64,000 nucleotides of DNA from NCBI RefSeq assembly GCF_051307045.1, contig NZ_CP150452.1, positions 1,798,001 through 1,862,000 on the forward strand, read 5' to 3'. The notes under the pieces are model-generated. The model was not told the origin of the DNA, ran no database searches, and saw only the letters and a program-made list of their open reading frames with translations. The stretch comes from Dryocola sp031988645. Its GTDB lineage: Bacteria > Pseudomonadota > Gammaproteobacteria > Enterobacterales > Enterobacteriaceae. Within the stretch, counting starts at the first letter, position 1. The number at the start of each line of letters is the position of its first letter. Shown piece after piece: positions 1 to 8,858 of this stretch. The position numbers and the translations under genes are program-made.

Positions 1-960
1 AAGCTGGCTGGCGGTCTGCGCGTTTTCGGCGTTCTGTTTCACCGTCGCCGTCATCTGCTCCATTGAAGAGGCGGTCTGCTCCAGCGCGCTTGCCTGCTCT
101 TCGGTGCGGGAGGCCAGATCCTGGTTGCCGCTGGCAATTTCACCGGAGCTGTTGGTGATATGGTTGCTACTCTCATGGACGATATTAATGATCATCATTA
201 ATTCTTCGCACATGGTCTTCATGGCGGCCATCACGCTTTGCGTATCGCCTTCGCGCACCGGCACATGGCGGGTCAGATCGCCGTTGGCGACGGCATTGGC
301 GATCTCAGCCACCTGCGCAGGTTCGGCGCCCAGCGAACGGAAAATACTGCGGTGCACCCAGTAGCCGATAAGCAGCAGCAGTAAGACCGCGGCGCCGGAG
401 CCGATCAGCTGCCATTTTACCGACTTGCTGGCGCTGGTCTGCGCGTCGTCCACGGCGCTGTTGGCATAATTCGAAGAGTCCTGCACAAAGGCGGTAATGC
501 CTTTCTCATGGGCGAAGAAATGCTTGTCTGCCGCTTTGAGCTGCTCGAAGAGCGGCGTCGGCGCGCCGCTGCGAATCAGTTCGATTAAATCATTCGCGTC
601 TTTAATCATCTCCAGTCCGGCGGCGTACTGCGCGCCGAGCAGCTTTTCCTGCAGCTGCGCAGGCAAAACGCTTTTCCAGTAATCAATTCTCTGGTGCCAT
701 TTTTTGCTCAGGCGCTGTATTTCGCCGTCGGCCTGGTCGACGGTGAGGGTGCCTTCAACCACGCGGGAAAGCACCAGCCGCATCTCGATAAGATAGACCG
801 GCGCGGGATGAATATCCGCCACCAGATCCTTCGCCAGCATGCCGTTTGCGGTTTTTTGCGCGCTTTGCTGGCTGCCGTAGATGGAAATCGCGGTAACCAG
901 CGCTGACATCAGGACCGAGCAGCAGATCAACAACAATAAATTGTGGGTCAGTGATTTCAT
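1..960 (-). CDS. methyl-accepting chemotaxis protein, C-terminus outside window
   Basis: The reverse strand is open from ATG at 960 through base 1 (320 codons), so the gene runs off the left edge. The N-terminus (MKSLTHNLLLLICC) is a transmembrane signal anchor. Residues about 35-180 form a helical periplasmic ligand domain, then comes a second membrane helix (GSGAAVLLLLLIGYWV) and a HAMP domain. The cytoplasmic signalling helix begins SGEIASGNQDLASRTEEQAS and continues ALEQTASSMEQM, typical of Tsr/Tar-like receptors. The receptor passes ligand occupancy to CheA/CheW. The ligand cannot be told from sequence; the neighbouring amino-acid transporter is only suggestive. A sigma-28 type promoter lies just upstream. 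Confidence 0.93.
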   Translation of the reverse strand, partial: MKSLTHNLLLLICCSVLMSALVTAISIYGSQQSAQKTANGMLAKDLVADIHPAPVYLIEMRLVLSRVVEGTLTVDQADGEIQRLSKKWHQRIDYWKSVLPAQLQEKLLGAQYAAGLEMIKDANDLIELIRSGAPTPLFEQLKAADKHFFAHEKGITAFVQDSSNYANSAVDDAQTSASKSVKWQLIGSGAAVLLLLLIGYWVHRSIFRSLGAEPAQVAEIANAVANGDLTRHVPVREGDTQSVMAAMKTMCEELMMIINIVHESSNHITNSSGEIASGNQDLASRTEEQASALEQTASSMEQMTATVKQNAENAQTASQL

Positions 961-986
961 TTTTATTCTCCTGTTAACTGGCAAGG

Positions 987-1014
987 TTATCGGCCCCGGC
1001 GAAAAGAAACTTTT
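987..1014 (-). promoter_or_regulatory. sigma-28 (FliA) flagellar-class promoter
   Basis: Read on the minus strand, AAAAGTTT is followed 12 bases later by GCCGATAA, 27 bases before the receptor start codon. The FliA consensus is TAAAGTTT-N11-GCCGATAA, so the -10 is perfect and the -35 has one mismatch. The spacer is one base too long. The extra base lies in a GGGGCC run, the same context as the frameshifts elsewhere in the window. Confidence 0.7.
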
Positions 1015-1254
1015 TACCGCGATGTTAAAAACGAAAGCGTCATCACACTTTATTGCCATAATTCTTCGTTTTTTATTTTTAAAAACAGTTTGTTAGAGAA
1101 ACCATTTCAAAATCCATAAGCAAAACTTTTAACAGAACGCTAACTAAGACGTTTTGTGCATAAGCAAAGGATTTTTTAGCATTGGCAGCGCACGCGCCGT
1201 TGTGGGAGCGTAAGGCCGTAGCCCGCTAACAGGCGGGGATAACAAGGAAAATCT

Positions 1255-2085
1255 ATGGCACAGACAATGAAATCCCATAAAAATAAGATCGCGGCCTTGC
1301 TCCTTCTGGCGCTTTCCGGCGCTGGCGTAACGGCGGCCCATGCCGACCAGCTGGCTGATATTCAAAAGGCTGGCGTGGTAAGAGTCGCAACTTTCGACGC
1401 TAACCCGCCATTTGGCTCTATAGACGCTAAAACACACGATATCGTCGGCTATGACGTTGATTTCGCAAAGGCGCTGGCCCACTCCCTAGGCGTTAAGCTG
1501 CAGCTGGTCGCCACCAATCCGGCCAACCGTATTCCTCTTTTGCAGTCCGGCAAGGTCGATTTGATTGTGGCGGATATCACCATCACGCCGGAGCGCGCGC
1601 AGGTGGTGGATTTCTCCACGCCCTATTTTGTGACCGGTCAGCAGTTCCTGGTGCCCGCCGCTTCGCCGGACAAGCTTGATGATTACGGGCACGCCCGCAT
1701 TGGCGCGGTAAAAGGCACCACCGGTGAGCAGGCGCTGCATCAACGCTTCCCGTCCGCGCGCGTACTTTCCTACGACGATATTCCGCTGGCGTTAACCGCG
1801 CTGCGTAACGGCAACGTGCAGGCTATTACCCAGGACAGCACCATTCTGGCCGGGCTGCTGGCCGAAGCGCCGGACAAAGCGAAATTCAAAATCCTGCCGG
1901 ACCTGCTGAGCAAAGAAGAAATCGGCGTCGGCGTGAAGAAAGGGGAGGCGTCGCTGTTAAATGCGGTGAACGGCGAGCTGGTGAAGCTTGAGCAAAGCGG
2001 CGAGGCGGCAAAAATTTACGACAGCTGGTTTGGCCCGGACAGCAAAACGCCGCAGCCGCGCGGTTTTAAAATAGAAGCTCAGTAA
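1255..2085 (+). CDS. polar amino-acid ABC transporter, periplasmic substrate-binding protein (family 3)
   Basis: 276 residues with a Sec signal peptide (lysine-rich n-region, IAALLLLALSGAGVTAAHA, cleavage expected after AHA). The mature protein has the family 3 solute-binding fold, with VGYDVDFAKALA, the hinge-proximal IVADITITPERA and FSTPYFVTGQ, and GAVKGTTGE. These features place it with the glutamate/aspartate/glutamine and cystine binding proteins. The start at 1255 follows an AAGGA ribosome-binding site. It heads a four-gene operon with its ATPase and two permeases, 4 bases from the ATPase gene. The exact substrate is not determined by what I can see. Confidence 0.9.
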   Translation: MAQTMKSHKNKIAALLLLALSGAGVTAAHADQLADIQKAGVVRVATFDANPPFGSIDAKTHDIVGYDVDFAKALAHSLGVKLQLVATNPANRIPLLQSGKVDLIVADITITPERAQVVDFSTPYFVTGQQFLVPAASPDKLDDYGHARIGAVKGTTGEQALHQRFPSARVLSYDDIPLALTALRNGNVQAITQDSTILAGLLAEAPDKAKFKILPDLLSKEEIGVGVKKGEASLLNAVNGELVKLEQSGEAAKIYDSWFGPDSKTPQPRGFKIEAQ

Positions 2086-2089
2086 TACG

Positions 2090-2911
2090 ATGAGCGGCTT
2101 ATTAAAACGATCCGCGGCCCAGGCCGCGGATTTTGCACATTTACGCGACGCCAGCGTTGAGTTTCGCAAGGCCGGTAAAAGCTACGGCGACACCCTGGTT
2201 TTAAAATCCATCGACCTGAAAATTAACGCGGGAGAAGTGGTGGCGATCTGTGGGCCGTCCGGCTCCGGGAAATCAACTTTAATCCGCCTGATTAACCAGC
2301 TCGAACCTTTAAGCGCGGGCGACATTCTTATCGATGGCAAACCTACGCGGGATCTGCAGGGAAAAGCGCTGCGCGCCTTGCGCAGCCGCATCGGCTTCGT
2401 GTTCCAGCAGTTCAACCTGTATGCCCATCTTACCGCCGAGCAGAACATCACGCTTTCGCTGACCCACGTTCACGGCTGGAAGGCCGACGAGGCTAAAAAG
2501 CAGGCGGCGGCTTTGCTGGAGCGCGTCGGGCTGGCGGAAAAAGCGCAGCATTTTCCGGCGCAGCTCTCCGGCGGACAGCAGCAGCGGGTGGCTATCGCCA
2601 GGGCGCTGGCCTCGTCGCCGCAGATAATCCTGTTCGACGAGCCTACCTCGGCCCTCGATCCGGAAACCATCGGTGAGGTGCTGGCGGTGATGAAATCCCT
2701 GGCCCACAGCGGCATTACCATGGTCGTGGTGACGCATGAGATGCAGTTCGCCCGAGAAATTGCCGATCGGGTGGTGTTTATCGACGGCGGCGAAATTCTG
2801 GAGCAGGCGGCGCCCGCGCAGTTCTTTCGTTCGCCGCAGCATCCGCGGGCGCGGCGTTTTCTGCAAAAAGTGCTCGACCCGCTGCATGCCGGGCTTAAGG
2901 AAGAGCTATGA
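2090..2911 (+). CDS. amino-acid ABC transporter ATP-binding protein (GlnQ/GltL type)
   Basis: 273 residues. Walker A is GPSGSGKST (about residue 55), the Q-loop is in FVFQQFNLY, the signature is LSGGQQQRVAIARALA, Walker B is IILFDEPTSALDP, and the H-loop is VVVTHEM. It powers import through the two permeases downstream. It is about 30 residues longer at the N-terminus than typical GlnQ proteins; the extension (MSGLLKRSAAQAADFA) may reflect a later true start. Its stop overlaps the start of the next gene by four bases (ATGA), indicating translational coupling. Confidence 0.92.
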   Translation: MSGLLKRSAAQAADFAHLRDASVEFRKAGKSYGDTLVLKSIDLKINAGEVVAICGPSGSGKSTLIRLINQLEPLSAGDILIDGKPTRDLQGKALRALRSRIGFVFQQFNLYAHLTAEQNITLSLTHVHGWKADEAKKQAAALLERVGLAEKAQHFPAQLSGGQQQRVAIARALASSPQIILFDEPTSALDPETIGEVLAVMKSLAHSGITMVVVTHEMQFAREIADRVVFIDGGEILEQAAPAQFFRSPQHPRARRFLQKVLDPLHAGLKEEL

Positions 2912-3687
2912 GCTGGCATATCGACTGGGCCGGGGCGCTGAGCGGCCAGCCGCTGCAGTGGATTATTTCCGGCTTCCTGACCACCGTCTGGGTGACCGTC
3001 GCCGGGATGCTGCTGGCAACGGCGTTAACGCTTCTGCTGCTTGGTTTCCGGCTGGCCGGCGGGCGTATCGGGCGCGGCCTGGTCGCCGCATGGGTATCGC
3101 TTTTTCGCAACACGCCGCTGCTGGTGCAGCTGTTGTTCTGGTACTTCGCCGCCTGGAACTTTCTGCCGCAGGGGCTGCGCGGATTTATCAACGACGAGCA
3201 CGGCTGGTCGATTTTACCCGGCAACGTGTGGTGGCTCACGCCGGAGTTTTTATCCGCCGCCTGGGGACTTGGGCTGTTTACCTCGGCGTTTTTACTCGAA
3301 GAGCTGCGCAGCGGCTTGCAGGCGGTGCCCAAAGGCCAGGTCGAGGCCGCCCTCGCGCAGGGGTTTTCGGCATGGGCGATATTTCGCTGGATTATGCTGC
3401 CGCAGGGGCTGGTAAACGCCTGGCAGCCGGTGGTGGGGCAGTATCTCAACCTGATGAAGCTGTCGTCGCTTGCGACCGGCATCGGCTTTGCGGAGCTTAC
3501 CTACCAGGTGCGGCAGATAGAAAGCTACAACGCGCACGCGCTGGAGGCTTTTGCCGTGGGAACGGCGCTCTATCTGCTGCTGGGGCTGGTGATGGGCGCG
3601 CTGTTTACCTGGTTTGGTCCGCGCGGGCCAAAGCGCAGGCGGGCGGCGGTAAAAACCTCAGTGACGGAGGTGCGGCATGATAGCTAA
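2908..3687 (+). CDS. amino-acid ABC transporter permease 1 (HisM/GltJ family)
   Basis: 259 residues with about five hydrophobic segments. The conserved membrane-domain signatures are present: LFRNTPLLVQLLFWYF near residue 70, and an EAA loop (VEAALAQGFSAWAIFRWIMLPQ region) that docks on the ATPase. The insertion between the second and third helices, about 35 residues, is longer than in most short family members and resembles GltJ. It overlaps the second permease gene by 11 bases. The two permeases presumably form a heterodimer. Confidence 0.9.
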   Translation: MSWHIDWAGALSGQPLQWIISGFLTTVWVTVAGMLLATALTLLLLGFRLAGGRIGRGLVAAWVSLFRNTPLLVQLLFWYFAAWNFLPQGLRGFINDEHGWSILPGNVWWLTPEFLSAAWGLGLFTSAFLLEELRSGLQAVPKGQVEAALAQGFSAWAIFRWIMLPQGLVNAWQPVVGQYLNLMKLSSLATGIGFAELTYQVRQIESYNAHALEAFAVGTALYLLLGLVMGALFTWFGPRGPKRRRAAVKTSVTEVRHDS

Positions 3688-4357
3688 CGTTACGGTGATT
3701 GCCGATAACCTCGACTACCTGCTGTGGGGACGCATGGCGCAGGGCGAGCCGGGCGGGGTTCTGCTGACGCTTTTAATGACGGCCGGGGCGGCGGTGCTGG
3801 CGCTGGCGGGCGGGGTGCTGCTGGCGGCGTTAGCCTGGCGGTACAGCGGCACGGTACGTCGGCTGCTGTTTATCTGGGCCGAGTTTATCCGCGGCATTCC
3901 GCTGATTTTTGTCATCTTCTGGCTCTACTTTTTGCTGCCCGTTATTACCGGCAAAGATTTGCCCGGCGCGCTGACCGTCACGCTGGCGCTGGCCTGGTTT
4001 ACCTCGGCGGCGGTGATGCACACGACCTTTGCAGGCCTGCAGGCTTTACCAGGCGGACAGCGGGAGGCCGCGCTGGCGGGCGGGCTCAGCTCATGGCAAA
4101 TGCTGCGGCTGGTGCTGCTGCCGCAGGCGATGCGTAACGTGCTGCCTTCCTACGCAGGGCTGTTTATTGCCCTGCTGAAAGACACCTCGCTGGCGTTTAT
4201 CGTCAACGTGCCGGAATTAACCACGGTGGCAGGCCAGGTGAACAGCAGGGTGCAGGTTTATCCGGCGGCTATCTTTATTTTTACCGGCCTGGTTTATTAC
4301 CTGCTGTGCAGCAGCATGGGATGGCTGATATCGCGCTGTCGACGGGCGCACGGGTAA
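3677..4357 (+). CDS. amino-acid ABC transporter permease 2 (HisQ/GltK family)
   Basis: 226 residues, five predicted membrane helices. Motifs are EFIRGIPLIFVIFWLYF and an EAA loop (REAALAGGLSSWQMLRLVLLPQA), followed by LLKDTSLAFIV, a hallmark of polar amino-acid permeases. The start has a GGAGG ribosome-binding site inside the end of the preceding gene. It is the last gene of the operon. No strong terminator is evident in the roughly 95 bases before the next gene. Confidence 0.9.
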   Translation: MIANVTVIADNLDYLLWGRMAQGEPGGVLLTLLMTAGAAVLALAGGVLLAALAWRYSGTVRRLLFIWAEFIRGIPLIFVIFWLYFLLPVITGKDLPGALTVTLALAWFTSAAVMHTTFAGLQALPGGQREAALAGGLSSWQMLRLVLLPQAMRNVLPSYAGLFIALLKDTSLAFIVNVPELTTVAGQVNSRVQVYPAAIFIFTGLVYYLLCSSMGWLISRCRRAHG

Positions 4358-4452
4358 TAAAGGCCCGGGTAAAACCGGCAGCCAATTCCTCTGCTAAACT
4401 CTGATGTTGTCAGGATGCATTACTTTGTGATCGATCATCAGCAGGAGGACAT

Positions 4453-4899
4453 ATGGGTTTAATCAGTTTTGTTAAAGAAGCAGGCGAGAAAATACTGCAT
4501 GCGGTTACCGGAACAGCGCACGCCGCCGATCAAAATGAGCTCCTTAAAGAGCACCTGAAGAAAACCGGTATTCCGGATGCGGATAAAGTTGATGTAAAAG
4601 TAGCAGACGGCAAGGCCGTGGTGACGGGGGAAGGGCTAAGTCAGGAAGCGAAAGAGAAGATCCTGATTGCCATTGGCAACGTCGAAGGTATTGCCGGGGT
4701 GGAAGATAAAGTTTCGGTGACGGACGCGGCGGCAGAAAGCCAGTATTACACCGTGAAATCAGGCGATACGCTCAGCGCTATCTCGAAACAGGTTTACGGC
4801 GACGCGAACCAGTACAACAAGATTTTCGAAGCCAACAAGCCGATGCTTAAAAGCCCGGATAAAATTTATCCAGGACAGGTACTGCGCGTACCTAAATAA
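4453..4899 (+). CDS. kbp: Kbp/YgaU-like BON and LysM domain protein
   Basis: 148 residues, no signal peptide. Residues 25-90 form a BON domain (DADKVDVKVADGKAVVTGEG, then LSQEAKEKILIAIGN). The C-terminal 50 residues form a LysM domain (YYTVKSGDTLSAISKQVYGD, ending in KIYPGQVLRVPK). Architecture and length match E. coli Kbp (YgaU, 149 residues), a cytoplasmic potassium-binding protein, and the LysM half is nearly identical to it. In E. coli ygaU lies elsewhere on the chromosome, so this may be a second copy or a relocated gene. A strong AGGAGG site precedes the ATG and a terminator follows immediately. Confidence 0.85.
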   Translation: MGLISFVKEAGEKILHAVTGTAHAADQNELLKEHLKKTGIPDADKVDVKVADGKAVVTGEGLSQEAKEKILIAIGNVEGIAGVEDKVSVTDAAAESQYYTVKSGDTLSAISKQVYGDANQYNKIFEANKPMLKSPDKIYPGQVLRVPK

Positions 4900-4906
4900 C
4901 TAAACT

Positions 4907-4931
4907 AACCCACCGTAAGGTGGGTTTTTTA
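4907..4931 (+). terminator. Rho-independent terminator of the kbp-like gene
   Basis: Perfect 8-bp stem AACCCACC / GGTGGGTT with GTAA loop, then a run of T, beginning 7 bases after the stop codon. Confidence 0.9.
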
Positions 4932-5209
4932 TTTAAGGATGAATATGTTTGGTTAAATAATGAGCATACAGGCGGGTTTTATCGGGTAATTAAATTATGT
5001 AATTATGCAGGTTCAAATTATCGCTACTCGGTCATATCCCTGAATGCCTCCGTAAAAGCTTTAAACTGGTCTGACTTCCATGTTTTTGCAATTAATAGCA
5101 TCTTAATTAAAATTTCTTCGCCTACATTTAATTAAACCAGTCACTCACGCCTTCCTGACAGGGGCTTAAGTGCGAACATTTTTAAATACGCAAATGTAAG
5201 GGAAATTAA
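4932..5209. other. AT-rich stretch without a supported gene
   Basis: AT-rich compared with its neighbours. A 71-codon open frame starts inside the preceding terminator and has no ribosome-binding site, so I do not call it. It probably contains the promoter of the small ORF at 5210. Confidence 0.4.
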
Positions 5210-5395
5210 ATGAACAGTGATCCAGCCTTTCCTGCTTTCCCAGTAACCGACTGGCAAATTGGTTCTTCAGAGGAAAAATCCTCGCTGGTTATCAAATTCG
5301 GTTACAGCACTTCCCCCTACGGCACGACAGCATCAACCTTTGATTCGCAGTTCTTCGCCTTAACCCCGGAGAAGGCCCCGCAGCCTGATTCATGA
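5210..5395 (+). CDS. small hypothetical protein, 61 residues
   Basis: ATG preceded by AAGGGA at good spacing. The product is acidic and has no membrane segment or motif I recognise (MNSDPAFPAFPVTDWQIG..., ending TPEKAPQPDS). It is flanked by terminators on both sides, as a monocistronic small gene would be. No family assignment is possible by eye, and it could be a chance open frame. Confidence 0.4.
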   Translation: MNSDPAFPAFPVTDWQIGSSEEKSSLVIKFGYSTSPYGTTASTFDSQFFALTPEKAPQPDS

Positions 5396-5441
5396 TTTAG
5401 AGCTTTACGCCAAGCAGTGCGAGTAAATTTTTCAACGCGGT

Positions 5442-5479
5442 GAGCAAAATAAAATCAGCCAGCCTGGGCTGGCTGATTT
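5442..5479 (-). terminator. terminator downstream of yeaH
   Basis: Twelve-base perfect inverted repeat AAATCAGCCAGC / GCTGGCTGATTT with a 4-base loop. On the minus strand it is followed by TTATTTTGC. It begins 8 bases past the yeaH stop codon. Confidence 0.85.
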
Positions 5480-5486
5480 ACCGAGT

Positions 5487-6767
5487 TTAATTATGCGATT
5501 CGCTGGCCTGCTTATGGAAAAGCTCCCGGAAGACAGGATAGATATCGTCCTGATCGCGAATGTGCTGCATGGCAAAGTTATCAAACGTGGCCTGCAGGTT
5601 TTCATATTCGCGCCACAGCGTCTGATGCGCGCGACGGGTGATTTCGATGTAGCTGTAATAACGCACCACCGGCAGCAGCTTCTTCGCCAGCAGCTCGTGA
5701 CACAGCGGCGAGTCGTCCGCCCAGTTGTCGCCGTCCGAGGCCTGCGCGGCGTAGATATTCCACTGCGTCGGGTCGTACCTTTCCTTCACTACCTCATCCA
5801 TCAGCTTTAACGCGCTCGACACTATGGTGCCGCCGGTTTCCTGCGAGTAGAAGAATTCGTGCTCATCCACCTCTTTCGCCTGGGTGTGATGGCGGATATA
5901 AACGACCTCCACATTTTTGTAGGTTCTGCTCAGGAACAGATAGAGCAGGATATAAAAACGCTTCGCCATGTCTTTGGTGGTCTGGTCCATAGAGCCGGAC
6001 ACGTCCATCAGACAGAACATAACGGCCTGGCTTGAAGGCTCGGCGCGTTTTTCGTAGTTTTTGTAGCGCAAATCGAAGGTGTCGATAAAAGGCACGCGGG
6101 CGATTTTCTCGCGCAGCTCGGCTATCTCTTTGCGCAGGCGTTCCTCTTCCAGCAGCTGCGCAGGCTCGCTTTTGCTGACGATCTCAAGGCTGTCTTCCAG
6201 CTCGTGCAGCTGCCGGCGTTTTCCGGCGGTCATCGCCGTACGTCTTGCCAGCGAGTTCTGCAGCGAGCGCACCACGGATATATTCGCAGGCACGCCGTTA
6301 GAGGTGTAACCCGCGCGGTGTGTTTTAAACTCGTTGAGCTGCCGGTGCTGGTTTTTCTTCAGGTTTGGCAGCGCAAGGTCTTCAAACAGCAGGTCGAGAT
6401 ATTCATCTTTAGAGATCTGAAAGACGAATTCATCCTGGCCTTCACCGTCCGGGCTGGCCTGGCCCTGGCCGCCGCCTGAACCGCCGCCGCCCTGCGGCCG
6501 CTCGATGCGGTCATTCTGCACAAAATGGTCGTTCCCCGGATGCACGCGATGGCGCAGGCCGCCGCGTCCCTGATGGAACATCGGTTCGTTGATATCTTCG
6601 CCTGGAATGGAAACGGACTCGCCGCTGTCCACGTCGGTTACCGAACGCTTGTTGATGGCCTCGGAAATCGACTGTTTGATTTGCGCCTTATAACGGCGCA
6701 GGAAGCGCTGGCGGTTAACCGCGCTCTTGTTTTTGCCGTTCAGTCGCCTGTCAATAAAATAGGCCAT
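5487..6767 (-). CDS. yeaH: YeaH, DUF444/von Willebrand-type stress protein
   Basis: 426 residues from the ATG at 6767 (MAYFIDRRLNGKNKSAVNR), preceded by GGGGGAAC. An upstream in-frame extension to 6791 is open but lacks family similarity. The product has a basic N-terminus, a glycine-rich linker (PQGGGGSGGGQGQ) near residue 100, and a C-terminal VWA-like domain with the metal-site motif CLMDVSGSMDQ. In E. coli yeaH is co-transcribed with the kinase gene yeaG under nitrogen and general stress control. The same order is seen here, with yeaG 70 bases upstream. Its biochemical role is not established. Confidence 0.92.
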   Translation of the reverse strand: MAYFIDRRLNGKNKSAVNRQRFLRRYKAQIKQSISEAINKRSVTDVDSGESVSIPGEDINEPMFHQGRGGLRHRVHPGNDHFVQNDRIERPQGGGGSGGGQGQASPDGEGQDEFVFQISKDEYLDLLFEDLALPNLKKNQHRQLNEFKTHRAGYTSNGVPANISVVRSLQNSLARRTAMTAGKRRQLHELEDSLEIVSKSEPAQLLEEERLRKEIAELREKIARVPFIDTFDLRYKNYEKRAEPSSQAVMFCLMDVSGSMDQTTKDMAKRFYILLYLFLSRTYKNVEVVYIRHHTQAKEVDEHEFFYSQETGGTIVSSALKLMDEVVKERYDPTQWNIYAAQASDGDNWADDSPLCHELLAKKLLPVVRYYSYIEITRRAHQTLWREYENLQATFDNFAMQHIRDQDDIYPVFRELFHKQASESHN

Positions 6768-6837
6768 AGTTCCCCCAAACTTCTTTGCCAACTGCGCAGG
6801 GGTGCCACGGCTGTGGCACCCATTTGTGACTTAGACG

Positions 6838-8772
6838 TTATGAAGACTTACGTACCCGCAGATACCATTCGCACAGCAGGCGAACCTGTTTGCGGGTGTA
6901 ACCTTTCTCCATCATACGATCGACAAAGTCATCATGTTTTTTCTGCTCGTCGGTCGAGGTTTTGGCGTTGAACGAGATAACGGGCAGCAGCTCTTCGGTG
7001 TTCGAGAACATTTTCTTCTCGATAACCGTGCGCAGCTTCTCGTAGCTGGTCCAGTTAGGATTACGTCCGTTGTTGTTGGCGCGGGCGCGCAGCACGAAGT
7101 TAACGATTTCGTTACGGAAATCTTTCGGGTTGCTGATGCCCGCCGGTTTTTCGATTTTTTCCAGTTCCGCATTCAGGGATTCGCGGTCAAACAGCTGGCC
7201 GGTATCCGGGTCGCGGTACTCCTGATCCTGAATCCAGAAGTCAGCATAGGTGACATAACGATCGAAGATGTTCTGTCCGTATTCTGAATAGGATTCAAGG
7301 TACGCCGTCTGAATCTCTTTGCCGATAAACTCGGCGTATTTCGGGATCAGATAGCCCTTCAGGTGTTCAAGATATTTCTCCGCCTGATCCTGCGGGAACT
7401 GCTCGCGCTCTATCTGCTGCTCCAGCACGTAGAACAGGTGCACCGGGTTTGCCGCCACTTCGATATGGTCGAAGTTGAACACCCGCGAGAGGATTTTGAA
7501 GGCAAAACGCGTCGACAGGCCGTTCATGCCCTCATCCACGCCGGCGTAGTCGCGGTACTCCTGGTAGGATTTCGCTTTCGGATCGGTATCCTTCAGGCTT
7601 TCGCCGTCATATACCCGCATTTTGGAATAGATGCTGGAGTTTTCCGGCTCTTTCAGACGCGACAGAATCGAGAAGCGCGACAGGGTTTCAAGCGTGCCCG
7701 GAGCGCAAGGCGCGTGGGACAGCTCGCTGTGATTGAGCAGTTTCTCGTAGATTTTGATCTCTTCGGAAATCCGCAGGCAATAAGGCACCTTGACGATGTA
7801 AACGCGGTCAAGGAAGGCCTCGTTGTTCTTGTTATTACGGAAGGTCACCCACTCGGATTCGTTGGAGTGCGCCAGAATAATGCCGTTAAACGGCAGAGCG
7901 GAGATGCCTTCCGTACCGTTATAGTTCCCCTCCTGGGTTGCGGTCAGCAACGGGTGGAGGACTTTAATAGGCGCTTTAAACATCTCAACGAATTCCATGA
8001 TGCCCTGGTTTGCGCGGCACAGCGCGCCGGAATAGCCGTAGGCGTCAGGATCGTTTTGCGCGTGGTTTTCCAGCTTGCGGATATCCACCTTCCCGACCAG
8101 CGCGGAGATATCCTGGTTGTTCTCATCCCCCGGCTCCGTTTTAGCGATCGCGATCTGCGCAAGGATAGATGGCCAGACTTTCACCACGCGGAATTTGGTG
8201 ATATCGCCGCCGAACTCCTGCAGGCGTTTTGCCGCCCACGGCGACATAATAGTGCCGAGGTAGCGGTTAGGCACGCCGTACTCTTTTTCAAGAATAGAAG
8301 CGTCTTCCTGAGGATTGAACAGGCACAGCGGGTGGTCGTTTACCGGGCTGCGCTCGCCGTTGGCGCTCAGGGTATAAATAGGCACGCGCTGCATCAGCGC
8401 CTTCAGGCGTTCCGCCAGCGAGGACTTACCGCCGCCGACCGGCCCCAGCAGATACAGAATCTGCTTCTTCTCTTCAAGGCCCTGAGCCGCATGTTTCAGG
8501 TAGGAAACAATTTGCTCGATGGCTTCTTCCATACCATAGAACTCTTCAAAGGCCGGGTAGCGGGAAATCACCCGGTTCGAAAAGAGACGGGACAGCCGTG
8601 GTTCTGTCGCAGTATCCACCATCACTGGCTCACCAATGGCCATCAATAGCCGTTCTGCCGCGTTGGCATAGGCACTGCGATCCTGCTTACAGATGGCAAG
8701 AAATTCCTGCAGTGTGAACTCTTCGTCCTTGGCAGCTTCATAGCGCTGGCGATAGTGATCGAATATATTCAT
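6838..8772 (-). CDS. yeaG: YeaG, PrkA-type serine protein kinase
   Basis: 644 residues, matching E. coli YeaG in length. The N-terminal half is an AAA-like domain with a P-loop (YLLGPVGGGKSSLAERLK, about residue 107). The C-terminal half is the PrkA kinase-like region, ending KQVRLLCEWYLRVRKSS. E. coli YeaG is a nitrogen-starvation and stress kinase. It is the promoter-proximal gene of a yeaG-yeaH operon, with a sigma-54 promoter about 90 bases upstream (separate entry). Confidence 0.95.
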   Translation of the reverse strand: MNIFDHYRQRYEAAKDEEFTLQEFLAICKQDRSAYANAAERLLMAIGEPVMVDTATEPRLSRLFSNRVISRYPAFEEFYGMEEAIEQIVSYLKHAAQGLEEKKQILYLLGPVGGGKSSLAERLKALMQRVPIYTLSANGERSPVNDHPLCLFNPQEDASILEKEYGVPNRYLGTIMSPWAAKRLQEFGGDITKFRVVKVWPSILAQIAIAKTEPGDENNQDISALVGKVDIRKLENHAQNDPDAYGYSGALCRANQGIMEFVEMFKAPIKVLHPLLTATQEGNYNGTEGISALPFNGIILAHSNESEWVTFRNNKNNEAFLDRVYIVKVPYCLRISEEIKIYEKLLNHSELSHAPCAPGTLETLSRFSILSRLKEPENSSIYSKMRVYDGESLKDTDPKAKSYQEYRDYAGVDEGMNGLSTRFAFKILSRVFNFDHIEVAANPVHLFYVLEQQIEREQFPQDQAEKYLEHLKGYLIPKYAEFIGKEIQTAYLESYSEYGQNIFDRYVTYADFWIQDQEYRDPDTGQLFDRESLNAELEKIEKPAGISNPKDFRNEIVNFVLRARANNNGRNPNWTSYEKLRTVIEKKMFSNTEELLPVISFNAKTSTDEQKKHDDFVDRMMEKGYTRKQVRLLCEWYLRVRKSS

Positions 8773-8858
8773 GGCATGCCGTCCTTTCGTTTTTTAGCAC
8801 AGGTTAGAGAGCCGAAGGTAATAGTAATGGGGGCTCCCGGAAGACGTATTCTGAGTAC

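Noticed and set aside
2736..3680. 314-codon plus-strand ORF overlapping the first ABC permease
   Set aside because: A frame-shifted shadow of the ATPase and permease genes; the arginine/alanine-rich translation is typical of GC-rich off-frame reading.
4920..5135. 71-codon plus-strand ORF (MGFLFKDEYVWLNNEHTG)
   Set aside because: It starts within the kbp-like terminator hairpin, has no ribosome-binding site and shows AT-driven composition.
7363..8649. 428-codon plus-strand ORF opposite yeaG
   Set aside because: A shadow of the third codon position of yeaG. No ribosome-binding site and no recognisable motif. The yeaG frame is fully conserved.
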